Positions 1 through 9,769 of a DNA stretch of 64,000 nt are shown here, piece by piece. The stretch's first letter is position 1. Each line of letters opens with the position of its first letter. Source of the stretch: Semisulcospira habei (Eukaryota; Mollusca; Gastropoda; Semisulcospiridae); contig BTPG01000001.1 of NCBI GenBank assembly GCA_036245525.1, positions 174,336,083-174,400,082 on the forward strand. Reading direction: 5' to 3'. A program made the position numbers and the translations under genes. The notes beneath the pieces are model-generated. The model worked only from the letters and a program-made list of their open reading frames with translations. It had not been told where the DNA came from and ran no database searches.

Positions 1-309
1 TTTTATGATGATCGGTAACAAATCCGAAACAAATTCTATAAACGCACATCTTGCAGAATATCCCTTGAACGAGTACGGTATTTTTTTCTGGCAACACACT
101 GCTTATAAATAAGAATCTGATCTTTCCAATGATTCTATAACCAGATTTGTAGACTGATCGGCGGAGGTGCCCTAGGCCATAGAGGGAAGAACATACTATC
201 ATCGTGTACGCGATCGGCCCGGGAAAAAAATCTCAACGTGAAGAAAAATTCGCGTACACTCACTGCCTACCACACACTCGTTTTGATGACTTATAGCTCG
301 CAGAACAAA
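1..309. repeat. Diverged direct repeat, copy 1
   Basis: This stretch aligns by eye with 580-902. Shared landmarks in the same order are 'aaacgcacatcttgcag' against 'aaacgcacgttctgcag', a 'ccagatttgtag' / 'ccagacttgtag' block, a 'ggcggagrygccct' block, 'cgcgat' plus A-rich DNA, and 'agaacaaaac' at the end. The copies differ by many substitutions and small indels, so the duplication is old. The left end runs off the window. No coding potential or terminal structure was recognised. Confidence 0.6.
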
Positions 310-579
310 ACAAAAAGCAACAACAACAACAACAAAATTTTAAAAGAAAATGAGACAAAATGAACTGCATAATTCTTTTCCTTACGTTCTTATCACATTT
401 TAGACACGCCTGAAATGATGGCCTACGACATTTTTCCCGTCGAGTCAGACGACGTGTGACTGCTATCTTATGGGGAGGGCGTTTCCGCCATTTGCTCTAC
501 AACCACACAACGTACTCAGATCTACTGAAAACTAAATGATGTTTACGTTGAGTCCCAAAACATATGTGTTATTTTCAGC

Positions 580-902
580 GGATTTTATGATATTCGGAAA
601 AAGGTCACGAACATTTGCTAAAAACGCACGTTCTGCAGCGTAACTTTTGAATCCCTGAAATGTTCCAAAAAATGGAACCAGCTGCTTTTAGCCAAGAATA
701 TGACCTTCTCAATGGTGTAAAAACCAGACTTGTAGGTTGAATGGCGGAGACGCCCTCGGTCGTAGAAACGAGTATGTATTTTCAACATAAATTGCGCGTA
801 CGCGATCTGCCCCAGAAAAAGTGCGCCACGCGATGAAAAACACGTCGACACTCACTGTCTTCCACACAGTGGTGTTAATGACTCAGTGCACTTAGAACAA
901 AA
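580..902. repeat. Diverged direct repeat, copy 2
   Basis: Second copy of the repeat at 1-309, in the same orientation, ending at 'agaacaaaac'. The 77-codon minus-strand frame inside it has no recognisable motif and is probably chance. The DNA between the copies (310-579) has a short CAA run near 320 and nothing else recognisable. Confidence 0.6.
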
Positions 903-1093
903 CTAATGACATCTTTGGAAAAAGGAGAAGACAAACTTTATCACAATATACACGTTTTCTTTCAAAGTCAAATTATTTGCATTCAGATCGAGTTGACAAA
1001 CAGGCAAAAATCGCACTCTCAGCGAGTTGGACCCGAGTCAGGTTGCCGATAACTAAGTATTAAACCATGTTAATTTGTTCACACGATGATAGA

Positions 1094-1112
1094 TTTATTT
1101 TTATTTATTATT
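1094..1112 (-). promoter_or_regulatory. Candidate poly(A) signals of the SMB gene
   Basis: On the minus strand this AT-rich stretch contains AATAAA hexamers, about 70-85 nt past the TAA stop at 1181-1183. This supports the SMB exon being the terminal exon. The region is AT-rich, so the hexamers could be chance. Confidence 0.45.
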
Positions 1113-1180
1113 TAAAAATAAAAATAAATTTTGGCATCATCGTCAAGACAGATTGCTGGGAAACTGCGTCTAGCGGCCGT

Positions 1181-2803
1181 TTAGCTTGTCGTGGACACGT
1201 TACCGCAGGCTTGCGGGTAGTCGTCACAGCAGTCTTCGTAAGTGACACAGGCATCGTTACACTGGCAAGGTTTGGATGGGTCCAGGGCCGCTCCACATCT
1301 ACCTTGACAGCTGGTATCTGCCGAAATCAATAACGTTCAGCTTTCATTTATTACTAATATTAACTAACCCCTTCAATGCCGAGAAAAAGTTAAAATGCCA
1401 ACTGCAAGAGGCACAGATCCTTATGAGCCCCCGCGACAGCGGGGGCTCATGAGGATCTTTGCCTCTTGCTGATATCCCTCGGACGTTTGTGGCTAGTCAA
1501 GTTAAAATAAACAAAGATTTCAGAAATACAATTTGCGTCCAGTGGCAGGGTATGTAATCGACGTGGTTCACAAAACAAACATTATTCCTTTATGTTGGTG
1601 TCTTCAAGTCGAAGTTGTAGGCCTACACTTGGTGGCCTCTTCATCGGCCATTACGTGATTTTAGCAAGCGCCCGCCACCCGGCGTCACAACCACCACGCT
1701 AGAGAATCGTGTACCGGAAGCACGTTTCCTGCCTTAGTTTCGTACCGCGCCGGGTATCGCCGCAGATTGTCCGCTTCGTGGGCTTTGCATACAACTACTG
1801 AAAAACAGGTAAGTGACCATGCTATCACAGACATGGCTATTCCTTGCATCCCAGTCAGAAAATTGGCATGTCAAGGCTTGTGTTAGAAATCTGCGTCAGA
1901 AGCGTACGACCAGTACAAGGTTTCAGCATCTCCTTGTATCGTTCAAGCATGCGGTAGGCTGTTTAACCCATTTCACCCTGAGGCTGATTTTGTAAAATTT
2001 GCTAATTGTCCTACGAAGGCTACATTACTGATCAGGAGGTAGATCAGCTGTTTTAGTTCAAGGGTGGTGCCAGCATAGCTTGGCGCCTCAGGTGCCAAGC
2101 TATGCTGGCATCACCCTTGAACTATCAGTCAAATTCATTTTAAGCAGTGGGTGTATGGGTGGATGAAAAGTGTTAAGCAAGTGGTACACTGTCATAGCGT
2201 GCGGTACACATTGTCATAAAGTAAGCAGAACGTTGTTTCAGTCTGACATGTTCTATCAGAATACATCGCCGTACAGCTCGGTTCTCCATCGTAACCACTA
2301 CGGCCGCCATCACCGTATTCATCTCGCCATGAAATACAATAGGCTTCGCTGCCAGTTATCATGAGAGAGAGAGAGAGATTGGGGGGGGGGGGGGGTCCAA
2401 CTTTTTGTTTGGGACCTTCAACCTGACACAAAAGGCCTCCCCGACGCTACACCTTCCTTTCCAGTGGCCGAAAATGGAACGGCAACGGGAGGAGGGAGCG
2501 GTGAGAGGTGGGAAAAGAGAAGGCGCGTGTGTGTGTGGAGACTCTCACTTCTCGCCAAATTATCAAACAATCGGGGGTGGGGGGGTGGGGGGGGTGGGGA
2601 TGAAAGAATGTTTGTCTGTTTGAGGGAGGAGGGGGTCCAAACACCCCAAAAAAGGAACTTTCTTACAGCATTTTAAAGAATTTTGGGTCGGGCGGGAGGA
2701 TGGGTCCGGAAACCTGGACGCCCCTCCCCTCCCCCCCCCTCCACCCACCCCCCCAAAAAAATCTGCCCCTGGCTGCTTACGCGCCTTTAAACACAGCCAT
2801 TAC

Positions 2804-2847
<44 letters not shown>

Positions 2848-3313
2848 GTTAATCGGTCAAGCAAGCGAGCAAGCAAACAACCAAACAATTAAATCAAGTA
2901 AGCAGTCAGTAAGCAAGCAGGTAACCAACCAACCAGGCAATCAACTAATCAACCAATCATTCAACGAAAAAATCAGTCAATTAATCAATCAATCAATCAA
3001 TCAAATCATCGTGGTCATCATCTCTTAACCCATTACATCTTGAGGCTAATTTTGTAAAATGTGCTTATTGTCCTATAAAGGCTACATTACAGATTAGGAG
3101 ATAGATCAACTGTTTTAGCTCAAGGGTGGTGCCAGAATAGCTTGTCACCTCAGGCGCCAAGATATTCTGGCACCACCCTTGAACTATCAGTCAAACTGAT
3201 TTCAAACAATGCGTGTATCAGGATAAAAATGGTTAATAATACTTGTTCTTACTTGACTGAGCCCACGTGAAACCTGCTAACAGCCCCACGAGCACGAGCA
3301 GTCTAAGTCCCAT
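1181..3313 (-). CDS. Secreted single somatomedin-B domain protein, two exons, 65 aa
   Basis: Not annotated from any long frame: it was found by reading splice sites. Exon 1 is 3313-3253: ATG, then 20 codons forming a textbook signal peptide (MGLRLLVLVGLLAGFTWA, likely cleaved before QS), ending in phase 1 at the donor GTAAGA. Exon 2 is 1317-1181, starting after a CAG acceptor in phase 1. It encodes eight cysteines spaced C-x3-C-x9-C-x1-C-x3-C-x5-CC-x6-C, exactly the spacing of the vitronectin somatomedin-B domain, with the family's typical '..CQC' and 'DCC.DY' segments. The predicted mature peptide is about 47 residues, almost all of it the domain. SMB domains are compact disulfide knots that bind partners such as PAI-1 and uPAR in vertebrates; the partner here is unknown. 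Alternative: a donor (GTAACG) at 1203 would make exon 2 a symmetric 1-1 module (114 nt) leading to further exons beyond position 1. The stop at 1181 followed by AATAAA favours the short form. The intron holds several MITEs. Confidence 0.8.
1371..1504. mobile_element. Foldback MITE, core type B
   Basis: The core at about 1404-1471 is an almost perfect hairpin: 'gcaagaggcacagatcc' pairs with its complement at the other end, and a C5/G5 stem with a 4-nt tip lies at the centre. Left flank 'taaccccttcaatgcc' is the type-B outer end seen in other copies (49247-49461, 51207-51365). It lies in the SMB gene intron. No coding potential. Confidence 0.7.
1963..2176. mobile_element. Foldback MITE, core type A1
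   Basis: Begins TTAACCC and ends in a 'gttaa' pentamer. The core at 2055-2123 is a near-perfect hairpin ('agttcaagggtggtgccag' ... complement ... 'cccttgaact') with a tip of a few nucleotides. The outer flanks also pair loosely, making the whole element a long imperfect palindrome. TTAA at both ends with C-rich inner termini resembles piggyBac target duplications. It lies in the SMB intron. Confidence 0.75.
2372..2776 (+). mobile_element. G-rich hAT-like MITE, copy 1
   Basis: Shares 'gggaccttcaacctgacac' and the following ~250 bp with copies at 10512-10870 (inverted) and 62835-63135. The right end reads 'atctgcccctggct', the complement of the 'ccaggggcrgat' terminus seen in the other copies. 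Such CAGGGGCGGAT-type ends are common in hAT-like non-autonomous elements. It contains long G and C runs. Translations across it are low-complexity and are not genes. Confidence 0.5.
2790..3006. repeat. AATC tetranucleotide repeat, partly decayed
   Basis: A pure (aatc) run at about 2802-2846 grades into degenerate 'aagc/aacc/aatc' units and returns to pure units near 2980-3003. This is the same tetranucleotide that forms the tail of the SINE family near 55-59 kb, so it may have grown from a retroelement tail. Confidence 0.7.
3025..3236. mobile_element. Foldback MITE, core type A1, beside the SMB splice donor
   Basis: TTAACCC at the left and 'ggttaa' at the right enclose a hairpin core at about 3120-3190 ('caagggtggtgccagaatag' and its complement). 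It lies in the SMB gene intron, and its right edge is 16 nt from the exon 1 donor (GT at 3252-3251, minus strand). See the finding on MITEs at exon edges. Confidence 0.75.
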
Positions 3314-3394
3314 CCTGTGTTGGTTTATGCTGTCTACGCTGCAGTGTATCAGCGCCTAGGTTCCACCGTCTGTCAAAGAGTTCACCTCGTCTGA

Positions 3395-3404
3395 GATATT
3401 TAAA
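3395..3404 (-). promoter_or_regulatory. TATA-like box of the SMB gene
   Basis: On the minus strand this reads TTTAAATATC, 82-91 nt upstream of the SMB start codon, leaving room for a 5' UTR of roughly 50-60 nt if transcription starts 25-30 nt downstream. This is motif resemblance only. Confidence 0.4.
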
Positions 3405-4310
3405 CGCACCAGGCGTCACTTCTGCGGCAGGGCTTATGGCCGAGCATTATGTGTTTCGCTAGTCGGCCAAGTCTGAACACAGGTTCACACACTTGCGAAT
3501 TTTCAGCGTACAGTGACTGGAAGAAGTAAATACTGTTAGAACAATATACATCGTGAAAACTCATTTCTCGGCCCACTGAGCCTGTGGGTTAAGGTTAATA
3601 CAAGGGTGACAAGTGAGCGGGAAGGTGGGGATGGCAGGGAGGGGGGGGGGGCCGGGGTGGGGGTAGAGGGGCTGACGGGACTGTTGTCACAGGTTTATGG
3701 TGTGTGTTGTGATAATGCGGCTGAAATCGTACGCGCGCGTGTGTCTTTCGCTGTTTTAGCATGAAGACCAGGCCAACAAAAGAAAATAAACACAAGAAAG
3801 ATTTCGAATCTTGAATCTTAAATCTGGAATATAGCACAAAAAGTTTTGTGGTGTGTTTGTACGTAAGCAATGAGTACATAGCACCAAAAGAAGTAATCAA
3901 ACATACAAATAGCTTGCTTGATCCATGGTTCTATCAGTCAGTCAACTTTGAAGGGCATGAAAATGAATAAATGAAGGAGATTGTGGCCTGCTTCAGTGTG
4001 GTTGAGTGTGCGTGCGTGCTTGTGTTTTAGTAATGCGATGTTTTCATATATAAAGCAAAATTCAAGTTCTTAAAAACACACAGTCTTATTGTATTCAAAT
4101 CATCTATTTGACTTGTGTACTTGTATGTGTTCAGCTGAATTTGAAAAGACAATCGTCCATCAAATAAAAATGTCTGAAAATCGTCCGCATTGGCGTCGTT
4201 CTTATCAGCATGTAATTAGCGACCCAATCATTTTTGCGAAAAATTCGTAATAGGCCGAGTATAGCGTTTCCCAGGGAACTGCTTTTACATTGTCATTGAC
4301 GCTTAATCTG
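3405..4310. other. Non-coding stretch, nothing recognised
   Basis: This is the DNA upstream of the SMB gene. It has G-runs near 3640-3670 and otherwise AT-rich sequence. The proline-rich minus-strand frame at 3595-3900 is a by-product of the G-runs. No repeat boundaries or exons were recognised. Confidence 0.4.
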
Positions 4311-4386
4311 TTGGCTGTTGGTAGTGTCTTTTGTCGCGATGATTCCTGCATGAATCATGGCGACAAAAGTCACTACCAACAGCCAA
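4311..4386. mobile_element. Foldback MITE, core type C
   Basis: Hairpin with 'ttggctgttggtagtg' at the left and its complement at the right, joined through 'cttttgtcgc' / 'gcgacaaaag' arms and a 'gattcctgcatgaatc' centre. It is followed directly by 'aaagggtaaaa' and then the 20-bp minisatellite. Related cores occur at 30088-30165, 50195-50285 and 60752-60840. Confidence 0.7.
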
Positions 4387-4403
4387 AGGGTAAAACGAGC
4401 ACG

Positions 4404-4741
4404 ACGAGTGTAAAGGTCGTTTGACGAGTGTAAAGGTCGTTTGACGAGTGTAAAGGTCGTTTGACGAGTGTTTAGGTCGTTTGACGAGTGTTTAGGTCGT
4501 TTGACGAGTGTATAGGTCGTTTGACGAGTGTTTAGGTCGTTTGACGAGTGTATAGGTCGTTTGACGAGTGTTTAGGTCGTTTGACGAGTGTATAGGTCGT
4601 TTGACGAGTGTAAAGGTCGTTTGACGAGTGTTAAGGTCGTTTGACGAGTGTATAGGTCGTTTGACGAGTGTATAGGTCGTTTGACGAGTGTATAGGTCGT
4701 TTGACGAGTGTAAAGGTCGTTTGACGAGTGTATAGGTCGTC
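4404..4741. repeat. 20-bp minisatellite, 17 units
   Basis: Seventeen units of 'acgagtgtawaggtcgtttg' sit in perfect 20-bp register; the last is cut at its 3' end. Variation is confined to the nucleotides after 'gagtg' (taaa, ttta, tata or ttaa), while the flanking 16 bases are invariant. The minus-strand open frame through it (a 20-residue period) exists because the unit lacks stops; no evidence suggests it is translated. Confidence 0.95.
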
Positions 4742-4973
4742 TTGACATTCGGAGCGCACACCGTTTTTTCGCAAATATCTCCTCAAAGAACCACTTTTCT
4801 ATGCCAATCTTAAATCTTAAATTGTGTTGTACCCGTCTTTTCTAAGCGTGTTTCTTTCTCCGTTGGGTACTTTGCATATTACACGCTTGGCAGTCACCTT
4901 TTTGGTCTGGATTGATTCAATCTTAAATCACTGAAATATCATTCAGTGACAGTTGACCTAATAGGATTTGCTT

Positions 4974-5190
4974 TTAACTCATTCCTACCCCAACACCGAA
5001 ATCCCCAAATGTTGCCGTTGCCACTTCTGAAGACTGCGTTGAAGTGCAGGACACAGATCGACCATGATAGTTCAAGGGTGGTGCCAGAATAGCTTGGCGC
5101 CCGTAGGCGCCAAGCTATTCTGGCATCACCCTTGAACTATTATGGTCGATCCTTATCTTGCTGTGGTGTGTCTGGGGTAGAATGAGTTGA
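4974..5190. mobile_element. Foldback MITE, core type A3
   Basis: Starts 'ttaactcattcctacccc' and ends 'ggggtagaatgagtt'. Its hairpin core at about 5069-5139 ('agttcaagggtggtgccag' and complement) closely matches the A1 core, but the outer flanks are different. Confidence 0.7.
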
Positions 5191-5550
5191 AAAACTCGGA
5201 CAATGTGTCTGCTGTTTTGTGCTGTCGTAAAAATTGGGAATATTTTCATGAAATGACTCTGGTTTTACATCCCTAAATGTGCCCCAGATATATTGAGCCT
5301 GGTATAAGAAAGACCCATTTTCACGTGAATTGGTCAAAGTGTTCACACTTAAAACAGAGCAGACATACATGACGTCTGCATGCTTGGCCTCGATATTGAA
5401 ATCTGCCGGGGCTCGATTTAGGGTATTAAAAAAGGATTGTTCTTGTCTTTTCACCTATTTCTTATGACTGTACAGCAAACATAACAAAGCATAGATGTTC
5501 AGTTAAAAAAATTTCCATATTAGGTCAATTGGCACTAAATGATATCTGTT

Positions 5551-5765
5551 TTAACTCATTCTACCCCTACACCGAAATCCCCAAATTTTACCGTTGTTCT
5601 CTGAAGTCTGCATAGCAGTGCAGGACACAGAGATCGACCATGATAGTTCAAGGGTGATGCCAGAATAGCTTGGCGCCCATAGGCGCCAAGCTATTCTGGC
5701 ATCACCCTTGAACTATCATGGTAGATCCTTATCTTGTTGGGGATGTCTGGGGCAGAATGAGTTAA
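5551..5765. mobile_element. Foldback MITE, core type A3
   Basis: TTAACTCATTCTACCCC at the left and its complement ending in GTTAA at the right. The hairpin core at about 5645-5718 has a nearly perfect ~34-bp stem. It is about 85% like the copy at 4974-5190 by eye. Confidence 0.75.
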
Positions 5766-6136
5766 AGTGGTGCAGAAAAAACTTTCTTTGCGGAGATATT
5801 TCGGAGAAAAAAAAACTTGTGCGCTCCGATGTCCAACGTCCTATACAATAGCGAGTGTTAAAGGCGTCGGATACTGCCGAAATTGACCAGCGTACAGCTT
5901 CACTGGTTGGCAACAGGAACAGAAAAGGTGCAAGGTCTCACAACTCTCCGTAAATATATGTAAAGGTCTCTGAATTTGGACCGTAAGGCCTGAAGCCTGC
6001 AAGTCTAAAGTCATAGACCTGCACGCGTGTGTGAAATGTCTGCCAGACACGTGTTTACGGTCAAGTGTTTGATGACACAGACCTACAGAACACTGTACAT
6101 TCTCATTCGTATAATAGGGTATGGATTGACGGAGTT

Positions 6137-6320
6137 TTACCCTTTTAGCCCCATGGTCCCATTTCTCAAATTTTGGAGGTGTTGCCTAACGACTATGTAC
6201 CAGTTGCAGGGGATGGCTTGACCATATTTTAAGGGTAGGCGCCAAGCTAATCTGACACTACCCTTGAATTATCATGGTCAAGCCATCTCTTGCTGTAGGT
6301 ATCCGGGGCTAAAAGAATTG
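6137..6320. mobile_element. Foldback MITE, type A2, left arm damaged
   Basis: Shares the A2 flank ('agccccatggtcccatttc' ... 'gtaccagttgcaggggatgg'). Much of the left hairpin arm is deleted: 'aagggtaggcgccaagctaa' joins directly to the right arm. It ends in 'ggggctaaaag'. Confidence 0.6.
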
Positions 6321-6659
6321 CCTTCGTTTAAACGAGGAAAATTAATGTATATTTTCTCTTTCACTTTTTAGTTAAGGGGTGAGGAGTTGTGTAGAGGAGG
6401 GGGAATAGGAGGGGGGGGGGGGGGCAGCAGGGAGGAGGAAGCGGGGGGGGGGGGGGGGGGGGGGGAAGGCAGGAAAGATCACGCATACATGTCACTTGTC
6501 GCTCAATACGTCGTTTAGTTCAGTGCGTTGTGTCAAACCATTTTCGTCCGCCTTCAGCCAGGCAAGTTTCTTTTCTTTGTGCTGGGTGTTGTGTGGTTTT
6601 GTATTGTCTGGTTTGGTTTCGCGTGATTTATTTCGGTTTGGCTTTAGTTGGGTTGTAAT

Positions 6660-6720
6660 TGTCGAACTGAACTGAATAAACTTTATTGTTCATTAAACAA
6701 CAAGCATACAATCGAAAATT
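6660..6720 (-). repeat. Retroelement 3' tail-like fragment
   Basis: Minus-strand 'aataaagtttattcagttc' next to a short GAACT repeat resembles the 3' end of a non-LTR element. The family is unknown. The preceding DNA (6321-6660) contains long poly-G runs at about 6410-6465 and no gene. Confidence 0.3.
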
Positions 6721-6839
6721 TCCTTTGGCTCACTGAAACATAAAACACACAAGTAAGAGTAATGACTTAAAGATATTGCTTATACATTGTTGTTGTTTGC
6801 CTGTTTGTTAATGCCGTGAGCTGTGATATGTTAACTCAA

Positions 6840-7027
6840 TTAACCCCAACGCACTATAGCAGGAGATGGATCGACCATGATCATTCAAGGGTAGTGCCAG
6901 ATTAGCTTGGCGCCTGATGGCGCCAAGCTAATCTGGCACTACCCTTGAATGATCATGGTCGATCAATCTCCTGCAACTGGTACATAGGCGTTAGGTGACG
7001 CCTCCATAATTTGAGAGATGGGTTTAA
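6840..7027. mobile_element. Foldback MITE, core type A2
   Basis: TTAACCCC at the left, 'gggtttaa' at the right. The perfect hairpin at about 6871-6967 has a stem of about 45 bp ('gatcgaccatgatcattcaa' onward) and a short tip. It is one of the longest uninterrupted palindromes in the window. Confidence 0.8.
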
Positions 7028-7072
7028 AATAAATTCGTCGTTATGCTTTGAAATAAATCTACCAGTGCGACT

Positions 7073-7293
7073 TTAACCCATATCATACTGAGGCTAAAAG
7101 CTTCAAATTTGTCCACTGCCATATGCAAGCTACACTATAGTACTTACAGATATGGATATAGACCAATGACTTTAGTTCAAGGGTGGTGCCAGAATAGCTT
7201 GGCGCCTAGAGGCGCCAAGCTATTCAGCACTACCCTTGAGCTATCTTAGACACTTATTTCACACACGGGTGTCTTCCGAATGATAAGGGTTAA
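7073..7293. mobile_element. Foldback MITE, core type A1
   Basis: TTAACCC ... GGGTTAA ends. The core at about 7174-7244 ('agttcaagggtggtgccag' ... 'gcactacccttgagct') has a small deletion in the right arm. The outer arms 'catatcatactgagg' and 'ccgaatgataaggg' pair loosely. Confidence 0.75.
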
Positions 7294-7424
7294 CATTTCG
7301 TTTTCATTTGTTCCACTCAGCAAACCTCGTTCCCCACAGTGTACTAACCTACATGCACTCGTTGTCGCCATCTGTTAGTTTACGTCTGTTTTTTGAGTTA
7401 TTCACAATGAAAAAGTCCAGTGAG

Positions 7425-7535
7425 CGAAAGGCCCTCGGGCCGACGTTGGCCACAGTTGACCGGTCTTGTACAGCTGTGAACTGGCCAGCTGCGGCCAACG
7501 TCGGACACAGAACGTTTTACTCACTGGCGGCTACT
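7425..7535. repeat. Imperfect palindrome (type D)
   Basis: 'gggccgacgttggccacag' is matched inverted by 'gcggccaacgtcgg' about 60 bp on. Related words ('gccgcagttggacc', 'ccaatgtcggccc') recur around 52900-53290. This is possibly another foldback family. Confidence 0.35.
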
Positions 7536-7539
7536 TGTG

Positions 7540-9340
7540 GTTCTAGTGGACTACTGTGTCCTTGACTATAGTTCTCATGTGTTATTATGTCCTCCAAACT
7601 GTCAACTTCACTTGAAATACACACAGCTTGACTTAGTTCAACGACAGTCACTGGGTGAAGGGCTGGGAAGCATTGCTCCCCCCCCCCCCCCCAGCCACTG
7701 ACTCACTTCCAGATAATATTGCGAAGGAGAGAAGAGTGGGGTAGAGTATCTCGTGCCACGACCTAACCCTCTCCCCCTCCCCCCCTCCCCCACCCCTCTA
7801 TTTTTGCATAAAAGAAAATATTAGGTGTGCCGGAGTATATAATATGTTTGCAGTGACGAACATGTCCGGTTTTTGTAAGTTGAACTATTCCCCCCTCCCC
7901 CCTCCTGTCTGTTCAGTGATGACGATTGTATTAACGCACACAGACTTTCCCTAGTCGCACGTGCAGACTCTCGCACAACAGACGCATACACCGCCACTGA
8001 CTCAGTCGGGCGCATTCACGCGGTAAAACTCAACACACTAGCTTCCTTTCGTCTACGGGCCTTTATAAAAGTAAACAATAAAGGAACACTAGACAAGCAC
8101 ATTACACCGCATACACCGACACAATGTAAACGCCAGGCTAGGTAATTGTCTCACAAACCAACCTGTTTTACTGGTGTTCTCGCTTGGTAATAACGTTCTG
8201 TCCTTTCACGATCAGGCGTGTAAGTCTTCAGTCGCACGCTTCCGAGTCGTCCCGTTTCTCATACCGTGGACGTCCTCTGGACTCGCTCCGTGCGCAGTCC
8301 CTGCTGACCCGGGTGTCTCGTCACCGGTCGCTCACTCCCTGAGTGAAGAAATGACCTCACAGTAGGTCCCTCGGCGGTAGCCTCTCTTGACGTCTCGGCG
8401 TCCGTCGCTCCGCTCCCGACAAGCACTCTGTACAATAAAGTCCTAATCATAACACTTGCTAAACATACATATTGGATGATATGAGATACATTACGTAACC
8501 TGGCTGATGCACATAACTCTCACACGAAGTTCATTCACACACACACACACATGCTTCATAACTGACCCGAACTACTTTCGTAACACCCCATAACTATGTC
8601 ACTACATTGAAACAGACTATAACATAACACTCGCTATACATTCTTTCATACATTAGTAAAGACTCTACTCAACCACGTACTACCTTCATAACGACTTGGG
8701 CATACACACCTCACATTCCTTAGTTATCCATCTCGGTAAATAACCACATAGGAAAAACACCGGTTACCTCAACAAATTCCAAACCCACATAACTGAACCA
8801 AACCAGTCAACGCTACACAACCGAATTACCTCCTACTAACGCATACTATCTTTAACTCAGTAGCCATCAATAATACATATAAAAACATACCCGAATTCTA
8901 GGTTTCAGTGTCTTGGAATACGGCTAGTTTATCTGACATACATCCGTCCACAATGACAGCCTAGCCCGCACTGACTATTTAGACCTCTGATAGACTGAGC
9001 TCTCGCTAAAAATCCCCGTGCAAAACATTTCCCTACGATTTCACGTGGCCTCCTGATCCCCACGGAATATCTGTCACAAGTCAAACCGCTGACAAAACCA
9101 TACCATACAAAACCCTCTGTGTGAACCCTATGCGTGAGCATAGAGTTTCATCACAATGATGATGATGGTGATGGTGATGATGATGATGGTGATGGTGATG
9201 AAATATTGCTCACACCTCTACCACCACCCCACCACCCATTCCCCCACCACCCTCATCGAGACCCCCCCCCCTCCCCCCTTCCCCCGTCCCAAATTAAAAA
9301 TATAGGCTTTAAATATCTTCGTACGCCACTGACCCAACAC
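7540..9340. other. Non-coding stretch, possible decayed LTR-like DNA
   Basis: Contains C-runs, a 'tttataaaag' motif near 8062, a GC-rich block (8190-8440), then unusually A/C-rich, G-poor DNA (8450-8900). The change in composition suggests an inserted element such as an LTR retrotransposon remnant, but no paired ends, primer site or coding motif was found. A GAT/GGT trinucleotide run lies at 9158-9200. Confidence 0.3.
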
Positions 9341-9354
9341 TAGTGTCATTGTGA

Positions 9355-9411
9355 CACTGGTTATACCTCCTTCGATCTGCTCCGAGAAGCGGATCGAGGG
9401 AAGTAACCAGT
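9355..9411. repeat. Imperfect hairpin
   Basis: 'actggttatacctccttcga' pairs with 'tcgagggaagtaaccagt' around a 20-nt loop. It lies directly upstream of the tRNA-like SINE and may be part of the same element. Confidence 0.4.
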
Positions 9412-9489
9412 TTGTCCTTGGGCCACTTCTAGTCCAGTGTCCGATGCATGAGTCAGATCATAACTGACCAGCCTCGGTTACCCGCTCGG

Positions 9490-9765
9490 AGAGTCCGAAA
9501 TAGCTCAGGCGCCGGTTAAGCGTCGGAGCAGGAGAGCGAAGGGAATCGCCGGGTCGTGGGCTCGAATCCCCGTCCAGACCCCGGTCGCTGGACTCGCAAT
9601 CCAGTGGGAAAAGACGGGCTTGTTCAATAGCATGTCCGTTGAAAGGTCCTGGTAAATAAAAGTGGCACAGTTGGAGTGCGCCTGAGTTGATCAGTGTTCA
9701 GGTCGTACTCCATAGGCAATAGATTTCCCTGTCCCCCATAACCCGCCCATCAGAGCCGTCCATTA
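9490..9765 (+). mobile_element. tRNA-derived SINE-like element
   Basis: A tRNA-like pol III promoter is visible: A-box-like 'tagctcaggcgccgg' at 9501 and B-box 'gggctcgaatcccc' near 9558, about 45 nt apart. The region between lacks a good cloverleaf, so this is not a functional tRNA gene. The 3' part leads directly into a LINE 3' fragment, as expected for a SINE sharing a LINE-like tail or for adjacent insertion. Confidence 0.55.
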
Positions 9766-9769
9766 TCAC

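Larger units (their letters stand above)
4745..5845. mobile_element. ~1.1-kb segment with inverted ends
   Basis: The left end 'acattcggagcgcaca' plus 'ttttttcgcaaatatctcc' is repeated inverted at 5785-5845 ('ggagatatttcggag' ... 'tgtgcgctccgatgt'). The 45-60-bp arms enclose two type-A3 foldback MITEs. This could be a non-autonomous DNA transposon or an inverted duplication. No transposase was seen. A 55-bp part (4813-4870) also recurs inverted at 21848-21905. Confidence 0.45.

Noticed and set aside
1405..1471. Rho-independent terminators or CRISPR repeats (many perfect hairpins)
   Set aside because: The DNA is eukaryotic; hairpins lie within TTAA-flanked MITEs, have no regular spacing and no spacers.
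4492..4761. 89-codon minus-strand frame with 20-residue repeats
   Set aside because: Exists only because the 20-bp minisatellite has no stop in that frame; no start context or flanking exon.
9490..9580. Possible functional tRNA gene
   Set aside because: A- and B-box-like motifs are present, but no consistent acceptor, D, anticodon and T stems could be drawn; a SINE head is more likely.
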